A stretch of DNA of 64,000 nt from Diaphorobacter nitroreducens (GCA_003755025.1 RJVL01000008.1:1-64000); one strand, 5' to 3'. Shown: positions 47,002 through 55,706, counted from the first letter of the stretch. Notes: generated from the sequence alone by a model not told the origin. Numbers and translations are program-made.

Positions 47002-47619
47002 ATGACTCATCGAGGAATTACAGCCGCTCACGTCGCAGCCGCCGCCGAGGCGCTGCAGGCCGAAGGCCAGCAGCCCACCATTCGCGGGGTGCGCGAGCGG
47101 CTCGGCGACACCGGAAGCCCGAACACCATCCAGAGGCACCTGGCCGCGTGGCGCAAAGCACGCCCAGCAGCAGCACCTGGGCAGGAGCTACCGCCGGCAC
47201 TGGCTGCGGCAATTGCTGCCGAGCTGACGCGCGCTGCAGCCTCAGCGCGTGAAGCCGCCCAGGCCGAAATCGACCAGGCGCAGGCCGAGGCTGCGGAGCT
47301 GGCCGCAGCGGGCGAGGCGCTGGAGGGCGAGCGTGACGAGCTGGCTGCGCAGGCGCAAGGGCTGCGCGGGGAGCGCGACAAGCTCACGGGGCGGGTTGAT
47401 ACCCTGCAGGCTGAGGGCGAGCGCCTGCGTTCCGCCCTGCATGCAGCGCGGGAACAGTCCACGGTTGCGCAGCAGGCCGCAGCCGTGGCCCAGGCGCAGA
47501 CCCAGGCCGCGCTGGAGCGCGCCACGCGTGCCGAAACACTGGCCTCGCAGCAGGCCCAGGAGCTGGCCAAGGCCCAGCAGGAGGCCGCGCATCTGCGCGG
47601 GCGACTGGAAACAAAATGA
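47002..47619 (+). CDS. kfrA: KfrA-type DNA-binding coiled-coil protein
   Basis: A 205-residue protein with the KfrA_N DNA-binding domain (about 1-60; VAAAAEALQAEGQQPTIRGV, GSPNTIQRHLAAWR). A long Ala/Glu/Gln-rich coiled coil spans about 70-205. KfrA is a plasmid autoregulator and nucleoid-like or partition-associated protein. Base composition is much higher in GC than the two genes upstream. Likely part of the accessory block rather than the ICE core. Confidence 0.8.
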   Translation: MTHRGITAAHVAAAAEALQAEGQQPTIRGVRERLGDTGSPNTIQRHLAAWRKARPAAAPGQELPPALAAAIAAELTRAAASAREAAQAEIDQAQAEAAELAAAGEALEGERDELAAQAQGLRGERDKLTGRVDTLQAEGERLRSALHAAREQSTVAQQAAAVAQAQTQAALERATRAETLASQQAQELAKAQQEAAHLRGRLETK

Positions 47620-47961
47620 CTGCTTACGGCGTCGTATGCAATTCCCCGGGTGACCGACCTGGTTGAGCGAAAGGCTCCAGGAGAGGACAAGCACCGCAAG
47701 TGGTCAGCGAGTAAACCATCGGGGGCGCTTGTCCGCGCTGCTGGGCGAGTTCCGGAGGGGGCTTTCAGACATCGGACATCGGTTGAACACCAGTCCCATT
47801 AAGAGGACACACCTCGCACGGCACAGATCGACCAAGGCGCTATTAACACAAAGCATAGCGTTAGCACCGCAAAATTTTACTAGTTGTATTAATCAGTCAC
47901 TTCCCTTGACGTTTTCCGGGGGGGGGTAACATTTTTTCAACTAATTACAAATTCTTCTGCG
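47620..47961. other. 342-bp intergenic region upstream of the chemoreceptor
   Basis: No supported ORF. GC drops towards the right, and the last 80 bp hold a promoter-like element with a G9 run (see next entry). A GGGTGACCGACC stretch near 47650 has no feature I recognise. Confidence 0.4.
47906..47932 (+). promoter_or_regulatory. candidate promoter with a G9 spacer tract
   Basis: TTGACG (47906-47911) and TAACAT (47927-47932) are separated by 15 bp that include nine consecutive G (47918-47926). Gain of two G would give the 17-bp optimum. Slippage in such tracts causes phase variation in other bacteria. Confidence 0.4.
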
Positions 47962-49608
47962 ATGCGCAAGAATCTTCCCGTCACACAGGCCAACTTTGAC
48001 TTTCCAGCGGATCGAACCCTGATTTCGATCACTGACACCAAGGGTCGCATCACCTACTGCAATGCGGACTTCATTGCTGTCAGCGGGTACAAAGAGGATG
48101 AGCTCTTGGGCCAGCCGCACAACCTGCTGCGCCATCCGGACATGCCTGCCGAAGCGTTTCGGGATTTCTGGGACACCATCCAAAAAGGCCTGCTGTGGAG
48201 CGCAGTGATCAAGAACCGGCGCAAGAATGGCGACCATTACTGGGTACGTGCCAACGCGACGCCGATGCGCGATGGCGAGCGTATTGTCGGTTTTCTGTCG
48301 GTACGCTCGCGTCCGAGCAACGAAGAAATCCGCGAAGCCGAACAGTTGTACGCGAGCATGAGCGCGCATGCCGAGGCCGGCAAAAAGGTGTATTCCTTCC
48401 GCCACGGCGAGCTGATGCGTGTCGATGCCTTGGGGCGGTTGGCAGGGGCGTTGCGCCTGCGGCCCAGGGGGCAATACGCAGCCTGGATGGCATTGGCTGC
48501 GGCGGGGCCGGTAGTCGTCGCAAACACGGGCGGTCCACTGTGGGGCGTCTGGCTGGCCGGCGTCGTCAGCGCGTGTGTGGCGGGGTATGGCTTGGCAGGC
48601 GTCACGTTGCGCCCGCTGAAAAACGTGATTCGCGTCTCCCGGCAGCTGGCGAGTGGCGACTTGTCGCAATTTTTTGCGGTTCAGGGCAATGGTGTTGCTC
48701 GCAGTCTGCTGCTGCCCATGATTCAGGTGGGCCTGTCCACCAGAACCGTGATGGGCGACGTGCGCGACGACCTGCGACGCCTGCAAACGGCAGCGCAGGA
48801 AATTGCACACAGCAGCAACGATCTGTCCGCGCGCACCGAGGCTCAGGCGGCCAGCCTGGAGCAAAGCGCTGCGGCGATGGATGAGATCAACAGCACGGTG
48901 CAGAACACCTCGCAACTGGCCAGCTGCGGCGTACATATGGCACATGAAACCACCGCTAACGCCCAACGCAGCCAGGAAGCCATACGCAGTGTGGCCGACA
49001 CCATGCAGGAAATCACTCAGTCGTCCAAGCGGATCGGGGACATCATCCAGGTGATCGAAAGCGTGGCGTTCCAGACCAATATTCTGGCGCTGAATGCGGC
49101 GGTGGAAGCTGCGCGAGCCGGTGAACAAGGGCGTGGTTTCGCCGTGGTGGCCAGCGAGGTTCGCTCGCTGGCGCACCGCACGAGCGGCCTGGCCAAGGAG
49201 ATCAACGACATCATTCGCGAGTCCCAACAGAGAGTAGCGACGGGCGGCCAACGCACCGCACAAGCAGGTCAGCGCATGGAGGAGGCGATGCAGTCGGTGC
49301 AAAAAGTCGCTCAGATGCTGCAGCAAATCGACCAGGCTGCGCGCGAACAAGCCCAGGGTGTGGTTCAGATCAGTGAAGCGGTGCAGCATATAGACGGCAT
49401 CACCCAGCAAAACGCCGCCCTGGTGGAACAGCTGGCAGGCGCGGCCCAGCTCATGGATGCCGAAGCCAGGCAGGCCCGCCACAATATCCAGGTGTTTCGC
49501 CTTGGTCGTGGAGACCGCACACATGCTGAAACCGACGCCGTCGAGTTGCGCAGGCGCTCGCGCGAGCGCTCGGACGCCGAGCCACTGGCGCTGGAATACG
49601 AAGCATAG
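47962..49608 (+). CDS. methyl-accepting chemotaxis protein with N-terminal PAS (Aer-like)
   Basis: A 548-residue receptor. The PAS domain covers about 15-125 ([25 protein letters not shown], the usual Aer start). Two short membrane segments lie around 170-215, then a HAMP-like region. The signalling domain (about 280-500) has the conserved hairpin tip [29 protein letters not shown] domains of this kind bind FAD and sense redox state. It signals to CheA/CheW of the host; no che genes are nearby. A chemoreceptor as ICE cargo is unusual. Confidence 0.9.
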   Translation: MRKNLPVTQANFDFPADRTLISITDTKGRITYCNADFIAVSGYKEDELLGQPHNLLRHPDMPAEAFRDFWDTIQKGLLWSAVIKNRRKNGDHYWVRANATPMRDGERIVGFLSVRSRPSNEEIREAEQLYASMSAHAEAGKKVYSFRHGELMRVDALGRLAGALRLRPRGQYAAWMALAAAGPVVVANTGGPLWGVWLAGVVSACVAGYGLAGVTLRPLKNVIRVSRQLASGDLSQFFAVQGNGVARSLLLPMIQVGLSTRTVMGDVRDDLRRLQTAAQEIAHSSNDLSARTEAQAASLEQSAAAMDEINSTVQNTSQLASCGVHMAHETTANAQRSQEAIRSVADTMQEITQSSKRIGDIIQVIESVAFQTNILALNAAVEAARAGEQGRGFAVVASEVRSLAHRTSGLAKEINDIIRESQQRVATGGQRTAQAGQRMEEAMQSVQKVAQMLQQIDQAAREQAQGVVQISEAVQHIDGITQQNAALVEQLAGAAQLMDAEARQARHNIQVFRLGRGDRTHAETDAVELRRRSRERSDAEPLALEYEA

Positions 49609-49700
49609 CCCTGAACTACTGCACCGCGATGCACTGCGGCTGCGCAGGATCGAGGTGGGGCATAGTAAAGAGCGGTAGGGCGGACTGAGCGGGGGTGGGT

Positions 49701-50010
49701 CAGGCCCGAACTGGCTCTGGGCTTCCCACCAGTGACTGGGCCTGCAAGCCCAGCGTCAAAATCCGTCGGATCATGAGCACTGTGAGTGGACGTTTGCCAT
49801 TGAGCACTTCATACCCCCGCTGACGTGATCCACTGTAGGGCGCGATGTCGGCCACCGTCAGGCCCGATTGGTTCATGCGGAATTTGATGGCCTCGAAGGG
49901 CTCGAGTGGCTCCAGGGGGCAGTGCTTGCGCTCCCAGGCTTCGATGAGCGCTTCGATCTATGCGCCTTCCTCGCTGGCGGGGTCGAGTATCCACGGACGC
50001 TCACGCCAGG
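49701..50010 (-). pseudogene. HigA-family antitoxin remnant with internal stop
   Basis: The minus strand reads ASEEGA, then TAG, then IEALIEAWERKHCPLEPLEP, FEAIKFRMNQSGLTVADIAP and VLNGKRPLTVLMIRRI. This is the HigA-type Xre antitoxin fold. A TAG replaces a residue that is normally Gln or Glu, and the N-terminus is not clear. Its toxin partner is absent. Confidence 0.65.
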
Positions 50011-50063
50011 GTTGGATTACAGCTGTTGATCCTTGATCTGTTGGAGGTGTGGCAGTACGATAA

Positions 50064-50080
50064 ATACCAATTATTGGTAT
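50064..50080. promoter_or_regulatory. palindromic operator of parDE
   Basis: ATACCAAT-T-ATTGGTAT is a perfect 8-bp inverted repeat. It lies directly before a TATAAAAT -10-like element, 30 bp upstream of parD. Typical of ParD autorepression. Confidence 0.6.
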
Positions 50081-50109
50081 AAAATGGTACCGAGCCAAGG
50101 AGAAAATCC

Positions 50110-50355
50110 ATGAGAAATACCTCCGTATCCCTCGGACAACACTTCACCAGCTTCATTGATTCCCAAGTGCAGGGCGGGCGTTATGGTTCCGCAAGCGATG
50201 TAATCCGGGCAGGGTTGCGACTGCTTGAAGAGCATGAAACCAGGGTGAAGGCGCTACAAGATGCGCTGAGTGCCGGCCTTGAATCTGGCGAACCGCACCC
50301 GTTCGACTTTGAGGCTTTTAAGGCCCGTAAGCGTGCAGGATTTCAAGCGCAATGA
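50110..50355 (+). CDS. parD: ParD-type antitoxin
   Basis: An 81-residue ribbon-helix-helix antitoxin: MRNTSVSLGQHFTSFIDSQV, GRYGSASDVIRAGLRLLEEHE, with an acidic C-terminal toxin-binding tail. It represses its own promoter and neutralises ParE. CCAAGGAG lies upstream and the stop overlaps the parE start. Confidence 0.88.
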   Translation: MRNTSVSLGQHFTSFIDSQVQGGRYGSASDVIRAGLRLLEEHETRVKALQDALSAGLESGEPHPFDFEAFKARKRAGFQAQ

Positions 50356-50636
50356 AGGTCATCGCGTTTTCGCCAGCGGCGGAGGCGGACATTGGCGAGA
50401 TGTGGGACTACAGCGCGGACAGGTGGGGGCCAGACCAGGCTGACAGCTACACCGACACAATTCGGGATGCCTGCTATGCGCTAGCCCGAGGAACAAAGCA
50501 AGGCCGCCCCTCCGTGTTGCCGAACCTGCAGAAATACCTATGCGGCTCGCACGTGGTCTATTTTCTGGACTACCCCGATCACTTGGACGTTATCCGCGTG
50601 CTGCACCAACGGCAAGATGCCGAGCGGCACCTATAG
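50352..50636 (+). CDS. parE: ParE-type toxin
   Basis: A 94-residue RelE/ParE-superfamily toxin: FSPAAEADIGEMWDYSADRWG, GRPSVLPNLQKYLCGSHVVYF, VIRVLHQRQD. ParE toxins inhibit DNA gyrase. The ATGA overlap with parD ensures coupled translation. It probably stabilises this part of the ICE. Confidence 0.88.
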   Translation: MKVIAFSPAAEADIGEMWDYSADRWGPDQADSYTDTIRDACYALARGTKQGRPSVLPNLQKYLCGSHVVYFLDYPDHLDVIRVLHQRQDAERHL

Positions 50637-50973
50637 ATTCAGGAAACGCTCTTCTGTCTTGAGCGCGGGATGATAGTCCGCTGCGGTGCTGATCCAGATT
50701 GAGGGCAGGGTGCGGTTCATGGCGTTGGCTCCACGGTGTGGGCGTCGAAGACGACTCTTGACATCGCTCCCCGAACCATATAGCTTTCGTCCCGTGACAT
50801 GCCGCAAGGCACCACGCAGCGTCTCAACTCTTGAAAGGCGCACGCACTGACTCCCAAGGTCGGTGCCAGAGTATTTTCGTTGCAACCCGGACAGGGATTT
50901 TGCGTATTCCTGTCCTCGGCCTCACGGTCGGTGTCGGGCTGCGTGATCTCCTAAGTCCATTCTTTTGGAGATC
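50637..50973 (+). ncRNA. structured 5' leader of the STY4534 gene (divergent copy)
   Basis: A 337-bp gap with no ORF. CAACCC (50883-50888) is followed by a hairpin GGACAGG / CCTGTCC (50889-50895 and 50909-50915). GTGATCTCC (50943-50951) pairs with GGAGATCAT (50967-50975), covering the Shine-Dalgarno. This matches the leader rule found before sixteen other genes to the right. Confidence 0.55.
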
Positions 50974-51696
50974 ATGATGACTGCTTCCGCACAAACCAAC
51001 CATTTCAACCTGCATGTCAATGGCGTCGGATACGTGAACCGTGTCCGCTGGGTTGAACCTCGTCGCAACGCCGGCCGCCGTGCCGAACCCTTCCTTGCCT
51101 GTTCCGTGTCTGCCATTCGTGGCAATGCGGAGAGCCCCGACTACACCTACTTCGACCTGCGGGTCAGTGGCAGCGAGGCCATCGAGATGGTCGAGCGCCT
51201 GAAGGTGGATGTCGAGGAAAAGCGCAAGGTGTTCATCGCATTCCGCATTGGGGACATCTATCCCCACATGTACGAACGCGATGTACGTGAGCGCGATGGT
51301 CGCAAGACTGGCGAGAAGGAGATGGCAGCACTCATCAAGGGTCGCCTGCTCCTGATCAACAGTATCACCATCGATGGTGAAAACGTGTACCGGCGCGATC
51401 CCGAAGCCGACCAGCCCGTTGACGACCTGCAATCCGCTCCCCCGGAGCTGGAGCAGGGTTCGCCAGCGGCGCAACCGGTCGAACAGGGTGAAGGGCTGCA
51501 ACGCGACACTGCGCCGCAGGTGGCCGAGGGTGAACCTCAACGCCAGCGTCCCGAGCGCATCCAGGAACGTGTCCAGCCGGCTGCTCGTCCGCCGCAAGCA
51601 CGTCCTGCCAGCCAGCGTCCCGCCTACAACGGTGGATACGCTGCCGGTCGTACCGTCCGCCAGGGCGCCGACTATGTTGCTCGTGCCGTAGCCTGA
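50974..51696 (+). CDS. STY4534 / DUF3577-family ICE replication protein
   Basis: A 240-residue protein. The N-terminal about 135 residues read as an OB/SSB-like fold (HFNLHVNGVGYVNRVRW, ACSVSAIRG, YTYFDLRVSG), as expected for DUF3577. The C-terminal part is Pro/Gln/Arg-rich and disordered. In this ICE class it is annotated as a replication protein. TGGAG lies just before tandem ATG codons (50974, 50977), but is predicted to be base-paired in the leader. A strong terminator follows. Confidence 0.78.
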   Translation: MMTASAQTNHFNLHVNGVGYVNRVRWVEPRRNAGRRAEPFLACSVSAIRGNAESPDYTYFDLRVSGSEAIEMVERLKVDVEEKRKVFIAFRIGDIYPHMYERDVRERDGRKTGEKEMAALIKGRLLLINSITIDGENVYRRDPEADQPVDDLQSAPPELEQGSPAAQPVEQGEGLQRDTAPQVAEGEPQRQRPERIQERVQPAARPPQARPASQRPAYNGGYAAGRTVRQGADYVARAVA

Positions 51697-51711
51697 AACT
51701 CAGCGCCACGA

Positions 51712-51761
51712 CCAGACCCCTCGCATTCGCCTTCGTGGCGAATCGAGGGGTTTGGTTTTTT
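51712..51761 (+). terminator. rho-independent terminator after the STY4534 gene
   Basis: CCAGACCCCTCGCATTCGCC pairs with GGCGAATCGAGGGGTTTGG, a long stem with one bulge, followed by TTTTTT (51756-51761). Textbook terminator isolating the STY4534 unit. Confidence 0.88.
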
Positions 51762-51780
51762 GAAGCGAACGGAGTACCAG

Positions 51781-52008
51781 ATGACAGAGCCACAACACCC
51801 ACAGACCCCTGCGCATGGCCTGTTGGCCTGGCAGTATTGCAACAAGTGCCTGCCACTGCAGGTGTTGCAGTCGCGGGCGGGCTACTACCTTGGCACTTGC
51901 GATCAGGATGGGCCAGTGTCCCGCGAGTCGGTGGAGTATTTCCTGACCGCTGACCAGGCGTATGCAGCGCATCGCAGCCGCGCATGGACGCAACGCATGG
52001 AACCCTAG
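51781..52008 (+). CDS. hypothetical ICE protein, 75 aa
   Basis: ATG 51781 follows GAACGGAG. The protein is small and polar with a CNKC pair (YCNKCLPLQVL) and a further Cys (LGTCDQDGP), perhaps a metal-binding knuckle. It lies alone between the terminator and the next leader. No family recognised. Confidence 0.55.
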   Translation: MTEPQHPQTPAHGLLAWQYCNKCLPLQVLQSRAGYYLGTCDQDGPVSRESVEYFLTADQAYAAHRSRAWTQRMEP

Positions 52009-52031
52009 TGTTGCCTGCATGCAGCCTTGAT

Positions 52032-52208
52032 GTTGCGTCGCCAGGACTGCCAGGTCGCAAGCCTGTCAGTAACTTCAAGCCTCGGAGAGCCCAGGCCGCT
52101 CAAGCGGTCTGGGTATCTTCTATTTTTTCCAACCTCACGGGACAGCCCTCATGTCCCGCGAGGGGCGTGCGTGGAGTGCTTCCGTGTTTTTTTCACCAGG
52201 AGTACATC
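52032..52208 (+). ncRNA. structured 5' leader, 177 nt, near-identical to 53297-53475
   Basis: Contains CCCAGGCCGC-TCAA-GCGGTCTGGG (a capped hairpin), then CAACC with the hairpin CGGGACA / TGTCCCG. GTGCTTCC pairs with GGAGTAC (one bulge), hiding the Shine-Dalgarno of a TTG-started gene. A T7 tract separates the two arms. Confidence 0.6.
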
Positions 52209-52673
52209 TTGACCAAAATCAACGCCACCCCTGCCAACCGCAAGACTTTGCGCCGCCACGCCCGCGAGGCAATGGCCGCTTACAGCTGCGTTATGACGTG
52301 GTTGCTGCTGGCCGACGACGGGGATCTGTGGATCGCGGAGGAGCCCCAGGGGCAATCTGTATATGTCGGCAGCGATAAGATCATCGCGATGACCGGCGGC
52401 TATCACAAAGCCCAAGGTGACGGCGCGGTTTTTGATCCCGCTACCGGCCGCCCGTACCGCACCCAGCGCGACTACCTGGCCGATCTGCTGGGAGAGGATG
52501 TGTACGTGCGGATCTTTACGTCATCTTGTAGCGCGAGACATGACGTAGTGAACGCAAACGGCAATCTCATCTGCAGCTTTGGCAAGGACTACGCAGGAGC
52601 CAGGGCTTATACAAAGGCAAACGAGGGCTGCGGTTTAAAGTATGGGCTGCACGTGCGCCGATACTACGTATGA
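52209..52673 (+). CDS. hypothetical ICE protein, 154 aa (TTG start)
   Basis: The start is TTG 52209: AGGAG lies 7-8 bases upstream at the leader end, as for the other leader-controlled genes, and no ATG is near. The product has a mixed alpha/beta pattern (YSCVMTWLLLADDGDLWIAE, VYVGSDKIIAMTGG). No family recognised. The stop overlaps the next start by 4 bp. Confidence 0.6.
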   Translation: MTKINATPANRKTLRRHAREAMAAYSCVMTWLLLADDGDLWIAEEPQGQSVYVGSDKIIAMTGGYHKAQGDGAVFDPATGRPYRTQRDYLADLLGEDVYVRIFTSSCSARHDVVNANGNLICSFGKDYAGARAYTKANEGCGLKYGLHVRRYYV

Positions 52674-53071
52674 CAGGCACCGTCATTCACCTGCGCGTCC
52701 CGGCCGCCCTCAAGGCGCGCTGGGTGCGCGAAATACCGCAGCGCGTGGAGGCGCACATGAAGAAAATCGTCCCCATCAGTATTCCTGAAGGCGTGTCATT
52801 TGCCGATTTGCACCTAGCCCGCGACCCCGGCACCGGAGACGTGTCTTTTGACACCGCCGTGATCGAGCTCATCGAGCGTGAGAGCGGTCTGCCTCACGGC
52901 TTTTTCATGGGCCAGGACGAAGACGCCTTGGGTGAGTTGATCTCCACCTGGTACAACCGGCACATTGCCGCCGGTGGTGCGCGCGACCCGGTCGCAGACG
53001 ACCTGATCGCCGAGGTGGGCGCAGAGGATGCGGCCGGACAACCGTACAGCCACACACCAGGTCGAGCATGA
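52670..53071 (+). CDS. hypothetical ICE protein, 133 aa
   Basis: Coupled to the upstream gene through ATGA, so it needs no leader of its own. The N-terminus (VIHLRVPAALKARWVREIPQ) looks like a short ribbon-helix-helix or DNA-binding element, and the rest is acidic and helical. Function unknown. Confidence 0.6.
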   Translation: MTGTVIHLRVPAALKARWVREIPQRVEAHMKKIVPISIPEGVSFADLHLARDPGTGDVSFDTAVIELIERESGLPHGFFMGQDEDALGELISTWYNRHIAAGGARDPVADDLIAEVGAEDAAGQPYSHTPGRA

Positions 53072-53296
53072 GCAATCCGTGGAAACCTTGGTCTTGCAAC
53101 GCATCCAGTCAGTCAGTCTTGATTTTCTGATGCCCAGCGCATATCCTTAGATCGCTTTGCGAGTGTTTACTGGTGTCACTTGAATAACCAGGGCCAGCAC
53201 TGCTGGCGTATGAGGCCCATCAACCCCTGAAGTGGGCACGCGCGCAAGCGTCGGGGTACCCTCGGCACGCCTCCTCGAACTGCACACACACTCGCT
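53072..53296. other. intergenic region before the second leader copy
   Basis: No supported ORF. It includes CTTGATTTTCTGATGCCCAG and further unassigned sequence between the upstream gene and the repeated leader. Together with the leader the gap is 404 bp. Confidence 0.4.
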
Positions 53297-53475
53297 GTTG
53301 CGTCGCCAGAACTGCCAGGTCGCAAGCCTGTCAGTAACTCCAAGCCTCGGAGAGCCCAGGCCGCGCAAGCGGTCTGGGTATCTTCTATTTTTTCCAGCCT
53401 CACGGGACAGCCCTCATGCCCCGCGAGGGGCGTGCGTGGAGTGCTTCCGTGTTTTTTCACCAGGAGCACACCACC
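53297..53475 (+). ncRNA. structured 5' leader of the DUF3275 gene, repeat of 52032-52208
   Basis: About 95 percent identical to the upstream copy by eye. The hairpin loop is GCAA instead of TCAA, so the cap is a GNRA tetraloop. The central hairpin has one change (TGCCCCG) and CAGCC replaces CAACC. GTGCTTCC pairs with GGAGCAC, restoring a G-C where copy one has G-U. Confidence 0.6.
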
Positions 53476-54075
53476 ATGATCACAGTCAAAAATGCCACCC
53501 TGCGCGTCAAGCGCATCAACGGCCGCAATGGCCCGTTTTGTATTGCCGACCTGTCCACCGACTTCGGTGAGTTCAAGGTCAAGGAATCACTGCTCGACCA
53601 GTTCGACGAGGGCACCTACGAGGCGACCGTGTGGATCGACGAAATCTACATGGGCCAGTATGTCGCCTACGGCAAGGCCGTCACGGAGATTCGGGCACGC
53701 CTGCGCGATGTGCAGGTGCTGACCGAAGATCAACGACCGGTGTCCGAGGAAATCGTTGAACCCGATCCCCTGGAAGAGCAGCCGCAGCCGGCACCCGCCA
53801 TCCAGAAGCCACCCGTCCAGGAAGAGCCCCGCGACAAGCGCTGGGACAAGTTCAAGAAGTCCAAGGAGGAAGCCGCACCCGTACAGGACGCGGATGAATC
53901 TGAACCTGCAAACGATCTGTTCGATGAAGAAACCTGGTCGGCCATGGAGCGGGCCATGCCCGTCAAGCTCGATGCCTCCGTGGATCGGGCCTTGTTGAGA
54001 CAGCAGGCAGGAATGCTCAGGCAGCGTGGCTATCGCTTCGATGCCAAGCAGCAGACCTGGCTCTTTACCAGTTGA
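53476..54075 (+). CDS. DUF3275-family ICE protein
   Basis: A 199-residue protein. The N-terminal about 90 residues form a beta-rich domain (MITVKNATLRVKRINGRNGP, FGEFKVKESLLDQFDEGTYE), typical of DUF3275. A Pro/Glu/Lys-rich linker and a small C-terminal domain (ALLRQQAGMLRQRGYRFDAK) follow. Conserved in this ICE class; function unknown. Start ATG 53476 with CAGGAG upstream, inside the leader stem. Confidence 0.75.
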   Translation: MITVKNATLRVKRINGRNGPFCIADLSTDFGEFKVKESLLDQFDEGTYEATVWIDEIYMGQYVAYGKAVTEIRARLRDVQVLTEDQRPVSEEIVEPDPLEEQPQPAPAIQKPPVQEEPRDKRWDKFKKSKEEAAPVQDADESEPANDLFDEETWSAMERAMPVKLDASVDRALLRQQAGMLRQRGYRFDAKQQTWLFTS

Positions 54076-54390
54076 CAGGAAGGGGAGCCCGCAAGGGTTC
54101 CGCCTCCAGCCCGCCTAGCGGTGGGCTGACCTCTACATCGTCCGTTGGGTGTAGAGGCCAGCCTCCCGGCATGCCGCGGGAAGATGTCCTAGCAGGGTGG
54201 CGGCGACCTCATGCGTCCGCAGCTTTGCGAATGGGCGGTGTGCGGTGAAAGCCAAACCGCACCGTTGACCCTCGCGCCTTTTATTGGTCACCTCGACCCC
54301 CGCCTTCGGTGATCCACCTGCCGCCCCAGCTCCTCGGAGCAATGACGGGCCGCAGTGAGGGGGTGCAGTTCAAGCAATCGTTTCTAGCCC
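54076..54390 (+). other. hairpin-rich non-coding region
   Basis: No ORF supported. Several strong hairpins: AGCCCGCC-TAGC-GGTGGGCT, CCTCTACA ... TGTAGAGG (54131-54158) and CCCGGCATGCCGCGGG. It continues into the next structured leader, so the whole 54076-54602 stretch may be one transcribed RNA or include a terminator for the DUF3275 gene. Confidence 0.45.
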
Positions 54391-54602
54391 GGAACCCGAT
54401 GGGTTCCCCGAGTGCCCGCAGCGTGGCGGACACTGGGGGAAACCATCTGACCCGAACCGAAGATGGTCTCAAGGCGTGTTCAACCCTGAAAACACGCGGG
54501 CCGGCGCAAGCCTACCGGGTACAACTGTGATTTCCATCAACCCTTGCGGGCGCCTGTTCGCAAGGGCCAGGCCCTGCATTTTTCGATGCAAGGAGTAGAC
54601 TG
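54391..54602 (+). ncRNA. structured 5' leader, long form
   Basis: Upstream module: GGAACCCGATGGGTTCC hairpin, ACCATC ... GATGGT, CGTGTT ... AACACG, and GGCCGGCGCAAGCCTACC (GCAA loop). Then CAACCC with CCCTTGCG / CGCAAGGG. TGCAT pairs with ATGCA directly before AGGAG. First of five long copies. Confidence 0.6.
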
Positions 54603-54902
54603 ATGAGCGTGTCTCATTTGACTGTTTACGGTTCGTTGTCGCGAGCGGGCATCCCCTCCGATAACGCCAACGAGGTGGAACAAGCCATGAAACAGATGGT
54701 CGATAACGGCGTCGAAGGCGTGCGCGGCGATGTTCGGGATTTGCGAGAGCAAGTTCTGAGCAAAGCGGACGGGCAAGTGCTTCGGGCTGAAATCGTGGCC
54801 GAGCTTCACAAGGTCATCAACGATCTCACGATCAAGATGTTCGGTGCGATGCTGGCTTCCACCGGCATCATCATCGCCGTGGTGATCAAGCTGGCGGCAT
54901 GA
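54603..54902 (+). CDS. small coiled-coil membrane protein, 99 aa
   Basis: Residues of about 35-75 form a coiled coil (VRGDVRDLREQVLSKADGQV) and about 80-97 a C-terminal membrane helix (MLASTGIIIAVVIKLAA), the layout of DUF1640-like proteins. The N-terminal helix (SRAGIPSDNANEVEQAMKQM) resembles two segments of the next protein. Function unknown; possibly membrane-anchored partner of that protein. Confidence 0.6.
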   Translation: MSVSHLTVYGSLSRAGIPSDNANEVEQAMKQMVDNGVEGVRGDVRDLREQVLSKADGQVLRAEIVAELHKVINDLTIKMFGAMLASTGIIIAVVIKLAA

Positions 54903-54903
54903 C

Positions 54904-55173
54904 ATGGCTGTCGATTTCTACAAAACCCTGGTGGCGGCCGGCAAGCCCCACGATACGGCCTACAAGGTGGACAGGGCGCTTCATGAAGTGCTCGACTATC
55001 TGAGGCCCGTCATGCTCAGGCGCGAGATGCCCTGGCCTGAGCTGCACATCTTCGAGGCGTTTACCGAGTTGGGCACACCACCCGACATGGCCAACAGGCT
55101 CGAAGGCGAGTTCCAGAAACTGCTCTGGGACTTGCGTGAAGAAGGCTGGGAACACCGACTGCGTTCCCGCTGA
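54904..55173 (+). CDS. hypothetical ICE protein, 89 aa, internally repeated
   Basis: Starts one base after the previous stop, so coupled. Contains two copies of a helical pattern: AAGKPHDTAYKVDRALHEVL and ELGTPPDMANRLEGEFQKLL. The same pattern occurs once in the upstream protein. No known family. Confidence 0.6.
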   Translation: MAVDFYKTLVAAGKPHDTAYKVDRALHEVLDYLRPVMLRREMPWPELHIFEAFTELGTPPDMANRLEGEFQKLLWDLREEGWEHRLRSR

Positions 55174-55176
55174 GTT

Positions 55177-55276
55177 CGTCCGGCACTGCAGCCGGACTGC
55201 ATTTTCATCAACCCCCTGGGGACAGCCAATCCCCGTGCGGGGTAGGTCGTCCCCGTTTTTTCTCATGGAGACGACG
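55177..55276 (+). ncRNA. structured 5' leader, short form
   Basis: GTCCGGC-ACTGCA-GCCGGAC hairpin, then CATCAACCC, the hairpin GGGGA / TCCCC, and GTCGTC pairing with GACGAC around GGAG. A T6 tract lies in the loop of the last stem. Confidence 0.6.
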
Positions 55277-55555
55277 ATGACCTTCAACATCTTTGCCCTG
55301 ACTGCCGACGCGCAAGAGCGAATGCTGTTTCACAGCATCTTCAACGAGTGGCTGAGCCGAGCATCCGACGAGGACTGGCAGCAATTGGAGCAGGCGCGCG
55401 AGCGCTTTGCACCCAACGAAGTGTGCTCGGCCGTCAGGCTGGTGCGCCGCTGTCTGGCTCGCCGGGATCTGGCGCGGGAGCTTCCGCAGTCCCTGCGCCA
55501 ACTACTGCAAGAACGGAATTGGCCGCCGGCTTGCGACGGCGCGATAGCGCTCTGA
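55277..55555 (+). CDS. hypothetical ICE protein, 92 aa
   Basis: ATG 55277 follows ATGGAGACGACG. Helical, with two Cys (EVCSAVRLVRRCLARRDLA). No motif recognised. Stands between two leaders and is therefore its own leader-controlled unit. Confidence 0.55.
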   Translation: MTFNIFALTADAQERMLFHSIFNEWLSRASDEDWQQLEQARERFAPNEVCSAVRLVRRCLARRDLARELPQSLRQLLQERNWPPACDGAIAL

Positions 55556-55706
55556 GCCGGGGCAGGGCCTGCCTCAAGTCCATGTCCTCCAGCAGTTCGG
55601 TCAAATCGACCTGCTGGGCGGCATTGCCACCCTGGATGGGTATCAGTTTCGTGCGATCGGCCATGGCCGACAGTGTGCCATCGCATGGGCCGATTCCCGT
55701 ATCACT

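Noticed and set aside
47663-47929. 88-codon plus-strand ORF downstream of kfrA
   Set aside because: No Shine-Dalgarno, composition unlike coding sequence, and it runs through the G9 promoter tract.
47941-49524. 527-codon minus-strand frame opposite the chemoreceptor
   Set aside because: Antisense to a clear methyl-accepting chemotaxis protein; no recognisable domain.
52032-53475. Two near-identical 177-nt repeats considered as a duplicated mobile element or att-type repeat
   Set aside because: Each copy directly precedes a start codon and has the shared leader architecture; no ends, transposase or target duplication.
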